64,000 nt of DNA. Source: Orychophragmus violaceus. Taxonomy: Eukaryota > Streptophyta > Magnoliopsida > Brassicales > Brassicaceae. The stretch spans positions 11,429,357 through 11,493,356 of the forward strand of contig CM058236.1 in assembly GCA_030180135.1 (NCBI GenBank). The letters run 5' to 3'. The notes under the pieces are model-generated. The model searched no databases, had not been told where the DNA came from, and saw nothing but the letters and a program-made list of their open reading frames with translations. Shown piece after piece: positions 1 to 10,985 of this stretch; within the stretch, counting starts at the first letter, position 1, and each line of letters opens with the position of its first letter. The position numbers were made by a program, and so were the translations under genes.

Positions 1-1884
1 TTATCGTAGGACACTGTGTCTTGCTTAACGTAATGCCATGTGACATTGGCATAAAACCCTTCTTGGAATGCTGAAAACGTGTAGGACTTTGTCGGGATAA
101 GAATCCTGACTTTGTCCTACCAGCTCTTTCGGATCTCTATCTTTAGATCCAAAATCCAAGAACATACGTGGTTTTACCCATGTCAATCATTAGAACCAAC
201 TCCCAAGCCAGTCCTTTACCGACTGCAGCTTTGGGACGTCATTTCCGAGAATCAGTATGTCATCGACATACAATATGAGAAATGCAACATCGCTCCCACT
301 TATCTATTAGCAAACGCACAGTTCCAATTCGTTCCTGTTCAAGTCAAAATCTTGACTACTTCAACAGAACGAAGATTCCAACTCCGATATGTTTGCTTCC
401 ATCCATGAATGGATCAATAAAGCTAACTTACACATAGTGTAATTTTTCGGAGTCCGGGCTCACTTCCGCTTCTTTGAATTTCGCAGATTCGTCGCTTTCA
501 ATGATCATCAGATCATGCGAACTTTCAATGATTATCAGGTTCAACTAATGACGAGAAATCACTCTCGGATTAGTAACTGATTCATTCATATCTGCGAACT
601 TCAGGCTCCACAGGTGTAGATTCTACAGAAATCTGTAAATCCATCCGTTGCTCTCCCTCAACAGGTTGAGCAGCCTCCTGTATGTCTCGAATTTCTTCGA
701 GTTATACTTTTACTCCCACTGTTCTTCTTGGAAAGTAACTTCCCTTCTTAGAAAACAGAATGGACGTAAAAGTAACAAGCCTTGGTTTCCCTAGGACAAC
801 CAGTGAAGTAGCACAACTACAAATACTCAGTAAAGACGAATTTGGATCGATTCCAATCCACATTTACGTGGTGTCTTTCAACTGATATTGGTGGAACCTT
901 TTCAGCGTAAACTTAGATATTTCTAGAGCGTTATTCTTAAATAATATCATGGAAGATTCGTGTGACTCATCTTTAATCATTTCTAATAAGATCTGATTCT
1001 TTCTCACAGAAACACCTTCAGGTTTTCAGGAGAAATGAGCTGTGAAACGATTTCACACTCATTCAGATGATCACACAATCAATGACTTAAGTATTCTCAC
1101 TCGTGATCTAATCCAGAGTCTTAATACTTCTGTCATTCAGATCCTATACTTCATTCTGGAACTCTTTCGACCATGTCAAAGAATTCCGACTTGTGTCTCA
1201 TCAAATGAACACAGTCACACTCACTGAAGTAATCAGTAGAGACAATGAAGTACAGGAAATTTTCTCTGGCATTACTGCTCATTGGGCCACATACATGAGT
1301 ATGTTCCAGGTCCAATAAGCCTTTGGGCCTTTCTCTAGCTCGGCTAAGATAGGCCCTTTACCTTTTGGTCCAGTAAACAGAATTCAAGTCTCATAAGATA
1401 TCTTATCAAATGAGCCCAACAGTCCATAACTATGGGATTTCTGAATCCGACTTACTCTATGTGACCAAGACTTTTATGCCAAGAAAAATCAGGTTTAATT
1501 CATCAGATTTAAACCAATTCGGTATTTATGTTACATTTAGGCACTCTTTGGTTTAAGATATAAAACCCATTCTATGAATAGGGTGCTACAATTAATATTT
1601 CATTAAGATCAAAAGAACAAAAACTTGTCTTTTATCAAAATGAAAAACATTCAAATTCTTACAAGAAAATGAAAGACAACTCTGCTTAAAGCAGGTACAT
1701 TGTAGCAATTACTTAATACAAAACCAAGCCTCAAAGGGATCTATAAGTGAAAACCCTACGGCTGAGGCAGCATCCCAAGCTCCTTCCAGACATGTAGTTT
1801 CACTTGCCCTTCCTTCAAAGTTCTACTGTTGCCCAGGCTCTGCATATTATAACAAATATCAGTGCCACAACCAGTATCCAATAC
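1..1884 (-). pseudogene. decayed copia pol (protease, integrase, RT remnants)
   Basis: Minus-strand reading frames show scattered homology to the intact polyprotein at 51787-55764. A protease-like DTGCG motif lies just after the gag stop near 1870, a short integrase stretch lies near 1280-1330, and reverse transcriptase remnants lie at about 1-420. Stops and frameshifts occur throughout and parts of the integrase-RT linker seem deleted. It cannot encode a working protein. The plus-strand ORFs here are shadows of these frames. Confidence 0.75.
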
Positions 1885-2775
1885 CTATAAGGTAGAACTT
1901 GAAGTAATAACATGAATACCTGAGGAAGTAGTCTCATACATCAACTTCAACTCCTCATCATCTTCCATGAATTTAATGCAATTTCTCTTCCAATGCCCAG
2001 TCTCTTTACAGTAGCAGCACTTACCAACGTAAGAGGTATCTGACTCGGGCTCAGAAGACACACGCTTGCCATGATTCAAAATCTGGACAACTTTGTCTTC
2101 ACCCTTGTCAGCATTAGGTTTAGTAAACCTACCCTTCTCACTCATGAGATTGTACAGGGTACTCTTCACGTTTGGCTCAACTGTCTTGAGCATATCATGC
2201 AGTTCAGTCAGCGTCTTCGTTAAGCCTTTCTTGATATAGTTCCTTCTGAACTTATCATAGCTTGACGGCAGTGACTGCAGAATGATCTCAGTTGCCAATT
2301 CTTGGCTAACTGGATAATCCAGTTTCCTCAGGTTATCAATGTAACCCATCATTTTACTGACATGAGGACTCACTGGATGATCATTTGGTAGCTTGCAGCT
2401 AGTGAGAGACTTAACCAACCGGTATCTCTCCACTCTTATCTGCTCCTGAAATTTCAATTTCAGGTTGCTGATCATCTCTATTGGCGACTCCATGTTCTCA
2501 TATTGCTTCCGCAAGTCTGAGTCCATGGTAGCCAATATCAGACCACGCACATCTACCGCATCATTATAATGCTTATTCCAAGCATCATATACTGCATGAG
2601 AAGCATTGGACCCGATCCTCACGGGGAGAGCTCTCTCAAGGACATAGTCCTTTCTCTCCTGCCTGAGGACTAGCCTCAGGTTCCGCGACCAAGTCAAGAA
2701 ATTTGATCCGTTCAGCTTGTCCATCTCAAGGACAGACCGGATCGAGAAAGTGTTTTGATTGTTTGTGCTAGTCAT
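1885..2775 (-). CDS. copia Gag (UBN2-type) with CCHC zinc knuckle
   Basis: This is a 296-codon minus-strand ORF starting with MTSTNNQNTFSIRSV and closely resembling the N terminus of the polyprotein at 51787. It has the copia Gag domain at about residues 15-200. A zinc knuckle near residue 265 reads CCYCKETGHWKRNC. Gag coats the retroelement RNA and builds the virus-like particle in the cytoplasm. In intact relatives Gag and Pol are one ORF. Here a stop follows the knuckle, just before the protease motif, so Gag is cut off from the decayed pol. Expression is doubtful. Confidence 0.8.
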   Translation of the reverse strand: MTSTNNQNTFSIRSVLEMDKLNGSNFLTWSRNLRLVLRQERKDYVLERALPVRIGSNASHAVYDAWNKHYNDAVDVRGLILATMDSDLRKQYENMESPIEMISNLKLKFQEQIRVERYRLVKSLTSCKLPNDHPVSPHVSKMMGYIDNLRKLDYPVSQELATEIILQSLPSSYDKFRRNYIKKGLTKTLTELHDMLKTVEPNVKSTLYNLMSEKGRFTKPNADKGEDKVVQILNHGKRVSSEPESDTSYVGKCCYCKETGHWKRNCIKFMEDDEELKLMYETTSSGIHVITSSSTL

Positions 2776-4592
2776 AACTGAAATTTAAGATAAAAGAATT
2801 TTAGTTAATATGTTCAATATGATTAATCTCGCATTATATTTAATATGATTAATCACGCATTATATTCAATAACATAAGTTACCCTCAATAGAATATAATG
2901 ATTCCAAGATCCACATATAACTAAGATCAAAGTGGGCCACTGGCCATCACCCAACCTTAGCTTATATCGGTAAGCCCTATGTCGGCTAATTATATCCGTG
3001 ATATAACTCTTGGTTGTGAATCTGGGCCCGAGGCCCAATCCACTCTGATGTCTCAAGGCCCGGGACTCCCGATGGCCTAGTCAAGAAAACCAGACTATAC
3101 AGTCATGTAATCATTAATGTCTGGGACTCCCAATGACATTTATGAATCACAAACCGTCTTATCCACGCAAAAGTAGACACCCTCACACTGTAAGGCCATG
3201 AATACAATTGAATGGGCTTCGACAGCTGACATAGACTGGACAAGACATCCAACGCTTGATATTATTTGAGGTTTGTAGGTTTATTAAAATCTTATCCCAA
3301 AATAGAAGATTACTATTTTGGGAAACTTTCCTTTTTGGGAAACCTACTAATTTTGGAAACTTTCTAATTTTGGAAACTTTCTAAAAATGGAAACTTTCTA
3401 AAATTGGAAACTTCCTAAAATCCAAAACATGCAAATCTAGAAACTTCTAATTTAAGAAACTTTCTAATTTCAAAATTTTGGAAACTTATTAATTTAAAAT
3501 CGATTTTATAATTTTTTATAAAAATAAATTTTAAATCAATCTGAAGAAAAGACTCAAATAATTGGCCCAATTGTTTTAACTTCTTGGCCCGAGGCCCAAG
3601 AATTGGTCCATGTCCAAGACATAACCCAATTGTCCAATTAAATGACATAACCGGTCTGGTTCATTAAAATTGGTCTAACCAAAATTAATTACTACGATGA
3701 CCACAATTGTCAACCGGTTATTTACTAAACCGGATTTTCTCAATTTATTTGGTCCAACCAAATCAAATTAGAAAATCTGGTTTAGGCACAAAATCCAATT
3801 TTTCGACTTTGGATTTCTTATCCCGGTTTAACCAGAACTTAATAAATTTATTAAGTCTGTTTATTAAACCGTGACGTTTTGATTTTAATCAAGTTTTTAA
3901 ACCGAACCATAAAACGAACCGAACCGATTGACCACGTGAACCGATCACGACCTAGCCGTGAGCTTCACGCGATCACGTCAGCCGCAAGCCGCACGCGTTC
4001 GATCCATGATCGGGACGGCTGCTTCACGGGACGGGACGGGACGATCGTCGAGCTCGGGTCGTGACTTCACGCGATCGCCGAGCGATCGGGACAGCCGGAA
4101 CGACGATGAGCTCGGGACGGGACGGGCGAGCGACGATCGGGAACGAGTCGGGTCATGCGATCGGGACGACTATCGGGTCGAGTTATCGCGATGATCCACT
4201 CGGCTCTCGATCACGAGGGACGATGCTATCGGGACGAGATGCGATCCATGCGATCGGCTATCGCACGATCCATGCGATCATCGGCCCATCTCTCCGCGAT
4301 CGGACGGGACGCGACGCAAGCGATCACCCTTGCGCCTCACGGTCGATCGATCCGACCGGCCAACGCGATCCACGCCATCGATCCTTGATCGATACATGCG
4401 ATCGGCTTGGTTGATCGGATCATCACTCGGCCGACGCATACCAAATCATATAGTTTGGTCATGCGATTTCAAATATGTTTAGGTTTCAATTCCTTGTTGC
4501 TTAAGTGATTTCTCTTATCAGTAGATTGATTCAAAACACATCTTAAACAATCCTAAACATGATTCTAAACAAGAAAAACCACAGAACCAATG
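2776..4592 (-). other. copia untranslated leader with GC-rich CGATCG tract
   Basis: This is the non-coding leader between gag and the primer site. The gag-proximal half (about 2800-3850) aligns in reverse orientation with 50690-51780 of the other copia element. The stretch at 3910-4440 is strikingly GC-rich and packed with GATCG and GGGACGG motifs. The overlapping plus-strand ORFs in it are low-complexity artefacts. Confidence 0.7.
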
Positions 4593-4604
4593 GCTCTGAT
4601 ACCA
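4593..4604 (-). promoter_or_regulatory. primer binding site (initiator tRNA-Met)
   Basis: The minus strand reads TGGTATCAGAGC, the standard copia primer site complementary to initiator tRNA-Met. It lies one base inside the LTR edge at 4606. Confidence 0.9.
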
Positions 4605-4605
4605 C

Positions 4606-5431
4606 TGAAGGATCTTTTGGTGTTAATCCTGATTCAATTCATCAGATTAATAGATCCTAAACATGCCAGATCTAGGTTCTCTTGCTAGAAACATAATGGA
4701 TCTCACCTTATACCTGTTTATGCAGCGGAATGAGAAGGTAATGGTCAGAGATCAGCAGAACCACCAAGAGATGGATCCTCCAAAGGCTCACACACGCACA
4801 CCGGGAATTTGGCTGCTAGACCGAGCAAGAAGGAGGCGCAGAGAGAGGCTGTTGGCGGCGCAAAAGGGGAAGAGTTAGAGGAGAAAAGACTTGGTTTTAG
4901 TTTATAAAACCCTTCTTTAACTCTATTGGGCTTTTAGGCCCAATTCCCTGTCTGATTAAATCCCTTGGATTTAATCAGGCCCTTTAGTCTCTCTAAGCAC
5001 AGTAAATGCCTAGCACTTTTACCGTACTTCTGCTTAACCGTTCTTTCGTATATTCCCGTTAGCTTAGGCGTGTGACCCATATGGGATCATATAACAAAGG
5101 CAATAAAATTCATTTTGGGCTTTTGGGCCCAAATACCAATCTGATTAAATCCCTTGGATTTAATCAGACCCATTAATCTCTCTCTAAGTACGACAAATGC
5201 CTAGCACTTTTACCGTACTTCTGCTAAGCCGTTCCTACACATTTTCCTGTTAGCTTAGGCGTGTGACCCATATGGGATCATATAATAAAGGCAATAAGTC
5301 CAAGACTTATAGATCATGAGCGGACTCTAGCAAGCCATCATGACCCCCAGTATTACATGACTTATGTCTGATCATTGACATACTCTTACTTTCTAGAGAC
5401 AGTACCGAGATTACTGGACACAATTCCAACA
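4606..5431 (-). repeat. 5' LTR of the minus-strand copia element
   Basis: The LTR is 826 bp and bounded by TG/CA (TGTTGGAATTG on the minus strand at 5421-5431, ending TCCTTCA at 4606). About 5250-5431 matches the LTR at 49595 in reverse. It is about 170 bp longer than that relative because of an internal duplication. Confidence 0.88.
4927..5300 (-). repeat. tandem duplication inside the copia LTR
   Basis: Two imperfect copies, starting at 4927 and 5116 (189-bp period), each contain TGGGCTTTT, a repeated TAAATCCCTTGGATTTAATC palindrome, and the conserved block with CATATGGGATCATATAA. The duplication accounts for most of the extra length of this LTR. Confidence 0.8.
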
Positions 5432-5825
5432 GCTTGATATGTTGTTCTTGGCCTAAGAAATCATTCTATTGTTGTTAAACACTTCTAGATTAATTGTTGA
5501 TCACCCAAACCGAAATCTCAACCCAAGGAACTTAGTCTTTTATCATCTCTGTTTTTACTCTGTTTTTGTGTGAATCTTAGTATCTTGTTTAGTACATTAT
5601 TAGTTTTGTTGCACTTTTGTTATCTTTGCTTTCATCTCACTTAGGTTGTTAGTATAAAACCAAATCTCTTGTATTTGCTTAGATTAAGGAACTTTGTGCA
5701 TTCTTGGTGTTATAGGTCACTAGCTCCCTGTGGATTCGATCCTAAAGTGTTACATCGACACACCATTCGATTGTGGTAGCGTACACATTAGGTTAATTGG
5801 TGTGTAAAAAAAAACGCAAACATCA
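5432..5825 (+). repeat. 3' part of element A 5' LTR
   Basis: It matches 13729-13967 joined to 26057-26209, i.e. the two pieces of the 3' LTR. Several substitutions and small indels separate the copies (for example near 5729, 5749 and 5756). It ends CATCA at 5825, just before the primer site. The rest of this LTR lies beyond the inserted copia element, outside the window. Confidence 0.88.
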
Positions 5826-5828
5826 ATT

Positions 5829-5846
5829 TGGCGCCGTTGTCGGGGA
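5829..5846 (+). promoter_or_regulatory. primer binding site of element A
   Basis: The sequence TGGCGCCGTTGTCGGGGA lies three bases after the LTR end. This class of site is typical of plant Athila/Tat-like Ty3/gypsy elements; the exact tRNA was not checked. Confidence 0.85.
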
Positions 5847-5988
5847 GCTAGGCGATTTATCATTAGGATTTCAAATTTCCTTGAGACTAAGCTCTTTTTT
5901 GTTTTTGTTTGTTTTGTTACTGATTTTCTTTCAAGTGTTTGCTCTTTTTGCAGGGCATAATCACAAGAGAGAAAGTTCAAGAGAGAGG

Positions 5989-7008
5989 ATGGCTTGGAAC
6001 CCTACAAGCTACCACAGTTTTGAATGCCCATCCACTTATCAAGAAGATCCTCCATATGAAAACTTTGTTCAAGAGTACTATGGATATGATGAAGGATGTC
6101 AATCTTGGGATCCTATAAGCCACAATGGTTTTGAAAGCTCACCCACCTATCAAGAAGACATCTCATATGGAAATTATTCTCAAGAGCATCAATATGGACA
6201 TGATGAGGTCTATCAATCTTGGGACATGGAGTATGAGCATGGAATGGATTATTACTCCCCAAATGAAGAAGAGATTCTCAACAGTCAAGGTTTTTATCAA
6301 AACCAAGGAAACCAACATTTCCAAGATCAAGGGAGTTTTTCAAACCAACAATACAAGGAGGACACAATGCAACAACTTTGGAAACAGCTTATAGAGACTA
6401 CCAACAAAGCTATCATGGACATCAAAGCACAAGTTGATAGCCTAGCATCGAAAGTTGGAGCAATAGAGCAGCAATCCACACAAGGTGGGGAGATGGACTT
6501 TGAACCTGAGAAGGAGACCATTGATGAAGCTCTTGAGATAAGTTATGAAGAACAAGTTTATGTTGGAACACTCATGATTCATCCAGCAAGGAGCACAAAG
6601 GAAGAAGAAGACATGGTGGTAAGAACTATTGAAGACTCTCATGAAGATGGCTTGGTTTTTGGATGCATAGAGAGCATAAAAGAGATTTCAATGGATGATG
6701 AATTCTCAACCAAGGAAGAAATGCATATCCAACCCAACTCCAAGCAAGAGTAAAAGAGTGAAGTGCCTAAAGAGAAACAAGAGATTCTCACTGAAGAAAT
6801 CTCCATGGATGGTGAAGAAGAAAAACTTCAAATGGTACAACTCTTTGACAAGCATCTTGGTATAATTTCCTCCACAACAATGAGCATTGATGGTCCAAGG
6901 AAGATGTCTTTTGAGGAGATTAGGATGAACGAGTTTAGGGGATGGTTCTATGATGAATATGATCCTGGTGATCCAAAGCCATGCCACATTCCCAACCAGA
7001 AAAAGTGA
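5989..7008 (+). pseudogene. unit 1 copy of element A ORF, one nonsense codon
   Basis: It starts MAWNPTSYHSF like the other copies. A TCA codon has become TAA at 6751-6753, cutting the product at about residue 254; the frame then continues to the normal stop at 7008. No other large lesion was seen. See the unit 3 copy for the protein description. Confidence 0.85.
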
Positions 7009-7219
7009 AGGGATAGTCAAGCTAGAGACTTTAAACAAGCTCACTTGGGAGGAAGTCCCATGGTATCCTCTTTGTATATATTGTGTGAATTTTCTTTCTT
7101 TGAATTGATTTTTGTGTGTTTGTGTGAATTAATGTGTGTTTGAGTTTTGAGTGTATGTTTTCAGCATGTGGGAACAAGAAGGAGCACAAGAGGAAGAGTC
7201 ACATAACAAAATGCAGGTG

Positions 7220-7440
7220 AAGGAGTCCACAACGGCACCTCACAGCGGCTACGCCAAGCCGCTGTGAGTAGGAGGACCACATAGCGGCATCTGACAGCGG
7301 CTACGCCAAGCCACTGTGCAATAAAACAGAAAATAGCGGTTTCTCCAAGCGGCATGCGCAGCGGCTACATCAAGCCGCTACAGGTAAGAGCCACTCACAG
7401 CGGCATTGCGCAACGACTACGCCAAGCCGCTGTGAGGGAA
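7220..7440 (+). repeat. hairpin array, unit 1
   Basis: Four GC-rich inverted repeats of the form CAGCGGC...GCCGCTG follow one another. The best (about 7235-7268) has an 11-bp stem CTCACAGCGGC around a short loop. The same motif recurs in units 2 and 3 and in the 3' LTR. The short ORFs on both strands here result from the symmetry and are not genes. Confidence 0.85.
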
Positions 7441-7762
7441 TTTTGTGAGTACCTTCTCTCTTTCACAACAAGTTCCTATCCTTGGGAGAAGAAGAAGACG
7501 ACACCACACCTCCTAACTACTAAGGTACCACCACCAATTTGTATATAGTTTTTAGTTGGTTTTATTTTTCATTTAACCATCTTGTAACCCCCCTCGATTT
7601 ATTTTCACACAGAGTCGGTGTGAAGTAAGTTTGGGGGGGTGATCAATTAACCATCATATATAAGTTTTAGCGAGTCTTTTGTTTGTTTTGTTACTGATTT
7701 TCTTTCAAGTGTTTGCTCTTTTTGCAGGGCATAATCACAAGAGAGAAAGTTCAAGAGAGAGG

Positions 7763-8782
7763 ATGGCTTGGAACCCTACAAGCTACCACAGTTTTGAATG
7801 CCCATCCACTTATCAAGAAGATCCTCCATATGAAAACTTTGTTCAAGAGTACTATGGATATGATGAAGGATGTCAATCTTGGGATCCTACAAGCCACAAT
7901 GGTTTTGAAAGCTCACCCACCTATCAAGAAGACATCTCATATGGAAATTATTCTCAAGAGCATCAATATGGACATGATGAGGTCTATCAATCTTGGGACA
8001 TGGAGTATGAGCATGGAATGGATTATTACTCCCCAAATGAAGAAGAGATTCTCAACAGTCAAGGTTTTTATCAAAACCAAGGAAACCAACATTTCCAAGA
8101 TCAAGGGAGTTTTTCAAACCAACAATAAAAGGAGGACACAATGCAACAGCTTTGGAAACAGCTTATAGAGACTACCAACAAAGCTATCATGGACATCAAA
8201 GCACAAGTTGATAGCCTAGCATCGAAAGTTGGAGCAATAGAGCAGCAATCCACACAAGGTGGGGAGATGGACTTTGAACCTGAGAAGGAGACCATTGATG
8301 AAGCTCTTGAGATAAGTTATGAAGAACAAGTTTATGTTGGAACACTCATGATTCATCCAGCAAGGAGCACAAAGGAAGAAGAAGACATGGTTGTAAGAAC
8401 TATTGAAGACTCTCATGAAGATGGCTTGGTTTTTGGATGCATAGAGAGCATAAAGGAGATTTCAATGGATGATGAATTCTCAACCAAGGAAGAAATGCAT
8501 ATCCAACCCAACTCCAAGCAAGAGTCAAAGAGTGAAGTGCCTAAAGAGAAACAAGAGAGTCTCACTGAAGAAATCTCCATGGATGGTGAAGAAGAAAAAT
8601 TTCAAATGGTACAACTCTTTGACAAGCATCTTGGTATAACTTCCTCCACAACAATGAGCATTGATGGTCCAAGGAAGATGTCTTTTGAGGATATTAGGAT
8701 GAACGAGTTTAGGGGATGGTTCTATGATGAATATGATCCTGGTGATCCAAAGCCATGCCACATTCCCAACCAGAAAAAGTGA
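7763..8782 (+). pseudogene. unit 2 copy of element A ORF, one nonsense codon
   Basis: It has the same 1020-bp frame as the other units. A TAC codon has become TAA at 8126-8128, after about 121 residues; the downstream half stays open from 8141 to the normal stop at 8782. Otherwise it is nearly identical to unit 3. Confidence 0.85.
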
Positions 8783-8994
8783 AGAGATAGTCAAGCTAGA
8801 GACTTTAAACAAGCTCACTTGGGAGGAAGTCCCATGGTATCCTCTTTGTATATATTGTGTGAATTTGCTTTCTTTGAATTGATTTTTGTGTGTTTGTGTG
8901 AATTAATGTGTGTTTGAGTTTTGAGTGTATGTTTTCAGCATGTGGGAACAAGAAGGAGCACAAGAGGAAGAGTCACATAACAAAATGCAGGTGA

Positions 8995-9213
8995 AGGAGT
9001 CCACAGCGGCACCTCACAGCGGCTACGCCAAGCCGCTGTGAGTAGGAGGACCACATAGCGGCATCTGACAGCGGCTACGCCAAGCCACTGTGCAATAAAA
9101 CAGAAAATAGCGGTTTCTCCAAGCGGCATGCGCAGCGGCTACATCAAGCCGCTACAGGTAAGAGCCACTCACAGCGGCATTGCGCAACGACTACGCCAAG
9201 CCGCTGTGAGGGA
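8995..9213 (+). repeat. hairpin array, unit 2
   Basis: This is the second copy of the CAGCGGC...GCCGCTG inverted-repeat array, 1774 bp after the first and almost base-identical. Confidence 0.85.
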
Positions 9214-9536
9214 ATTTTGTGAGTACCTTCTCTCTTTCACAACAAGTTCCTATCCTTGGAAGAAGACGAAGACGACACCACACCTCCTAACTACTAAGGT
9301 ACCACCACCAATTTGTATATAGTTTTTAGTTGGTTTTATTTTTCATTTAACCATCTTGTAACCCCCCTCGATTTATTTTCACACCGAGTCGGTGTGAAGT
9401 AAGTTTGGGGGGGTGATCAATTAACCATCATATATAAGTTTTAGCGAGTCTTTTGTTTGTTTTGTTACTGATTTTCTTTCAAGTGTTTGCTCTTTTTGCA
9501 GGGCATAATCACAAGAGAGAAAGTTCAAGAGAGAGG

Positions 9537-10556
9537 ATGGCTTGGAACCCTACAAGCTACCACAGTTTTGAATGCCCATCCACTTATCAAGAAGATCCTC
9601 CATATGAAAACTTTGTTCAAGAGTACTATGGATATGATGAAGGATGTCAATCTTGGGATCCTACAAGCCACAATGGTTTTGAAAGCTCACCCACCTATCA
9701 AGAAGACATCTCATATGGAAATTATTCTCAAGAGCATCAATATGGACATGATGAGGTCTATCAATCTTGGGACATGGAGTATGAGCATGGAATGGATTAT
9801 TACTCCCCAAATGAAGAAGAGATTCTCAACAGTCAAGGTTTTTATCAAAACCAAGGAAACCAACATTTCCAAGATCAAGGGAGTTTTTCAAACCAACAAT
9901 ACAAGGAGGACACAATGCAACAGCTTTGGAAACATCTTATAGAGACTACCAACAAAGCTATCATGGACATCAAAGCACAAGTTGATAGCCTAGCATCGAA
10001 AGTTGGAGCAATAGAGCAGCAATCCACACAAGGTGGGGAGATGGACTTTGAAACTGAGAAGGAGACAATTGATGAAGCTCTTGAGATAAGTTATGAAGAA
10101 CAAGTTTATGTTGGAACACTCATGATTCATCCAGCAAGGAGCACAAAGGAAGAAGAAGACATGGTGGTAAGAACTATTGAAGACTCTCATGAAGATGGCT
10201 TGGTTTTTGGATGCATAGAGAGCATAAAGGAGATTTCAATGGATGATGAATTCTCAACCAAGGAAGAAATGCATATTCAACCCAACTCCAAGCAAGAGTC
10301 AAAGAGTGAAGTGCCTAAAGAGAAACAAGAGAGTCTCACTGAAGAAATCTCCATGGATGGTGAAGAAGTAAAATTTCAAATGGTACAACTCTTTGACAAG
10401 CATCTTGGTATAACTTCCTCCACAACAATGAGCATTGATGGTCCAAGGAAGATGTCTTTTGAGGAGATTAGGATGAACGAGTTTAGGGGATGGTTCTATG
10501 ATGAATATGATCCTGGTGATCCAAAGCCATGCCACATTCCCAACCAGAAAAAGTGA
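9537..10556 (+). CDS. element A-specific acidic protein, intact copy, function unknown
   Basis: This is a 339-residue ORF, the only unbroken copy of the three. The N-terminal ~125 residues are rich in Tyr, Gln, Glu and Ser, with a repeated pattern of SYHSFECPSTYQEDPPYENF and SHNGFESSPTYQEDISYGNY. At about residues 128-165 a probable coiled coil begins QQLWKHLIETTNKAIMDIKA. The rest is strongly acidic and ends with a conserved-looking FRGWFYDEYDPGDPKP segment. No enzyme motif is visible. The coiled coil loosely recalls Gag C-terminal regions of plant Ty3/gypsy elements, so a Gag-derived packaging role is a guess. The ATG chosen is the first one shared by all three units; an in-frame extension upstream is possible. 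Confidence 0.72.
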   Translation: MAWNPTSYHSFECPSTYQEDPPYENFVQEYYGYDEGCQSWDPTSHNGFESSPTYQEDISYGNYSQEHQYGHDEVYQSWDMEYEHGMDYYSPNEEEILNSQGFYQNQGNQHFQDQGSFSNQQYKEDTMQQLWKHLIETTNKAIMDIKAQVDSLASKVGAIEQQSTQGGEMDFETEKETIDEALEISYEEQVYVGTLMIHPARSTKEEEDMVVRTIEDSHEDGLVFGCIESIKEISMDDEFSTKEEMHIQPNSKQESKSEVPKEKQESLTEEISMDGEEVKFQMVQLFDKHLGITSSTTMSIDGPRKMSFEEIRMNEFRGWFYDEYDPGDPKPCHIPNQKK

Positions 10557-10769
10557 AGGGATAGTCAAGCTAGAGACTTTAAACAAGCTCACTTGGGAGG
10601 AAGTCCCATGGTATCCTCTTTGTATATATTGTGTGAATTTTCTTTCTTTGAATTGATTTTTGTGTGTTTGTGTGAATTAATGTGTGTTTGAGTTTTGAGT
10701 GTATGTTTTCAGCATGTGGGAACAAGAAGGAGCACAAGAGGAAGAGTCACATAACAAAATGCAGGTGAA

Positions 10770-10985
10770 GGAGTCCACAGCGGCACCTCACAGCAGCTAC
10801 GCCAAGCCGCTGTGAGTAGGAAGACCACATAGCGGCATCTGACAGCGGCTACGCCAAGCCGCTGTGCAATAAAACAGAAAATAGCGGTTTCTCCAAGCGG
10901 CATGCGCAGCGGCTACATCAAGCCGCTACAGGTAAGAGCCACTCACAGAGGCATTGCGCAGCGACTACGCCAAGCCGCTGTGAGG
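10770..10985 (+). repeat. hairpin array, unit 3
   Basis: This is the third copy of the CAGCGGC...GCCGCTG array, with a few substitutions (for example CAGCAGC in the first stem and CAGAGGC in the fourth). Confidence 0.85.

Larger units (their letters stand above)
1..5431 (-). mobile_element. Ty1/copia LTR retrotransposon, decayed, cut by window edge
   Basis: Read on the minus strand, this element has an LTR at 4606-5431, a primer binding site, a long leader, a gag ORF and then decayed pol down to base 1. Its gag, leader and pol fragments match, in the opposite orientation, the complete copia element at 49584-57270, so the two are related families. The second LTR lies outside the window. The sequence immediately right of 5431 reappears at 13729 inside the 3' LTR of element A. 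This shows that the copia element inserted into element A's 5' LTR. Confidence 0.88.

Noticed and set aside
112..408. Plus-strand ORF of 98 codons
   Set aside because: It is the reverse complement of decayed copia RT; an equivalent shadow exists at 54484-54945.
3958..4414. Overlapping Arg/Asp/Ser-rich ORFs in the GC-rich tract
   Set aside because: Several frames are open at once because of the GATCGGGACGG composition; none has a domain or a counterpart in the related element.
6327..6642. Minus-strand Cys-rich ORFs opposite the element A ORF
   Set aside because: Antisense shadows of the acidic coiled-coil ORF, repeated with it in each unit.
7161..7548. Pairs of 64-codon ORFs on both strands, repeated in each tandem unit
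   Set aside because: They cover the inverted-repeat arrays, where symmetry opens frames on both strands; no domain.
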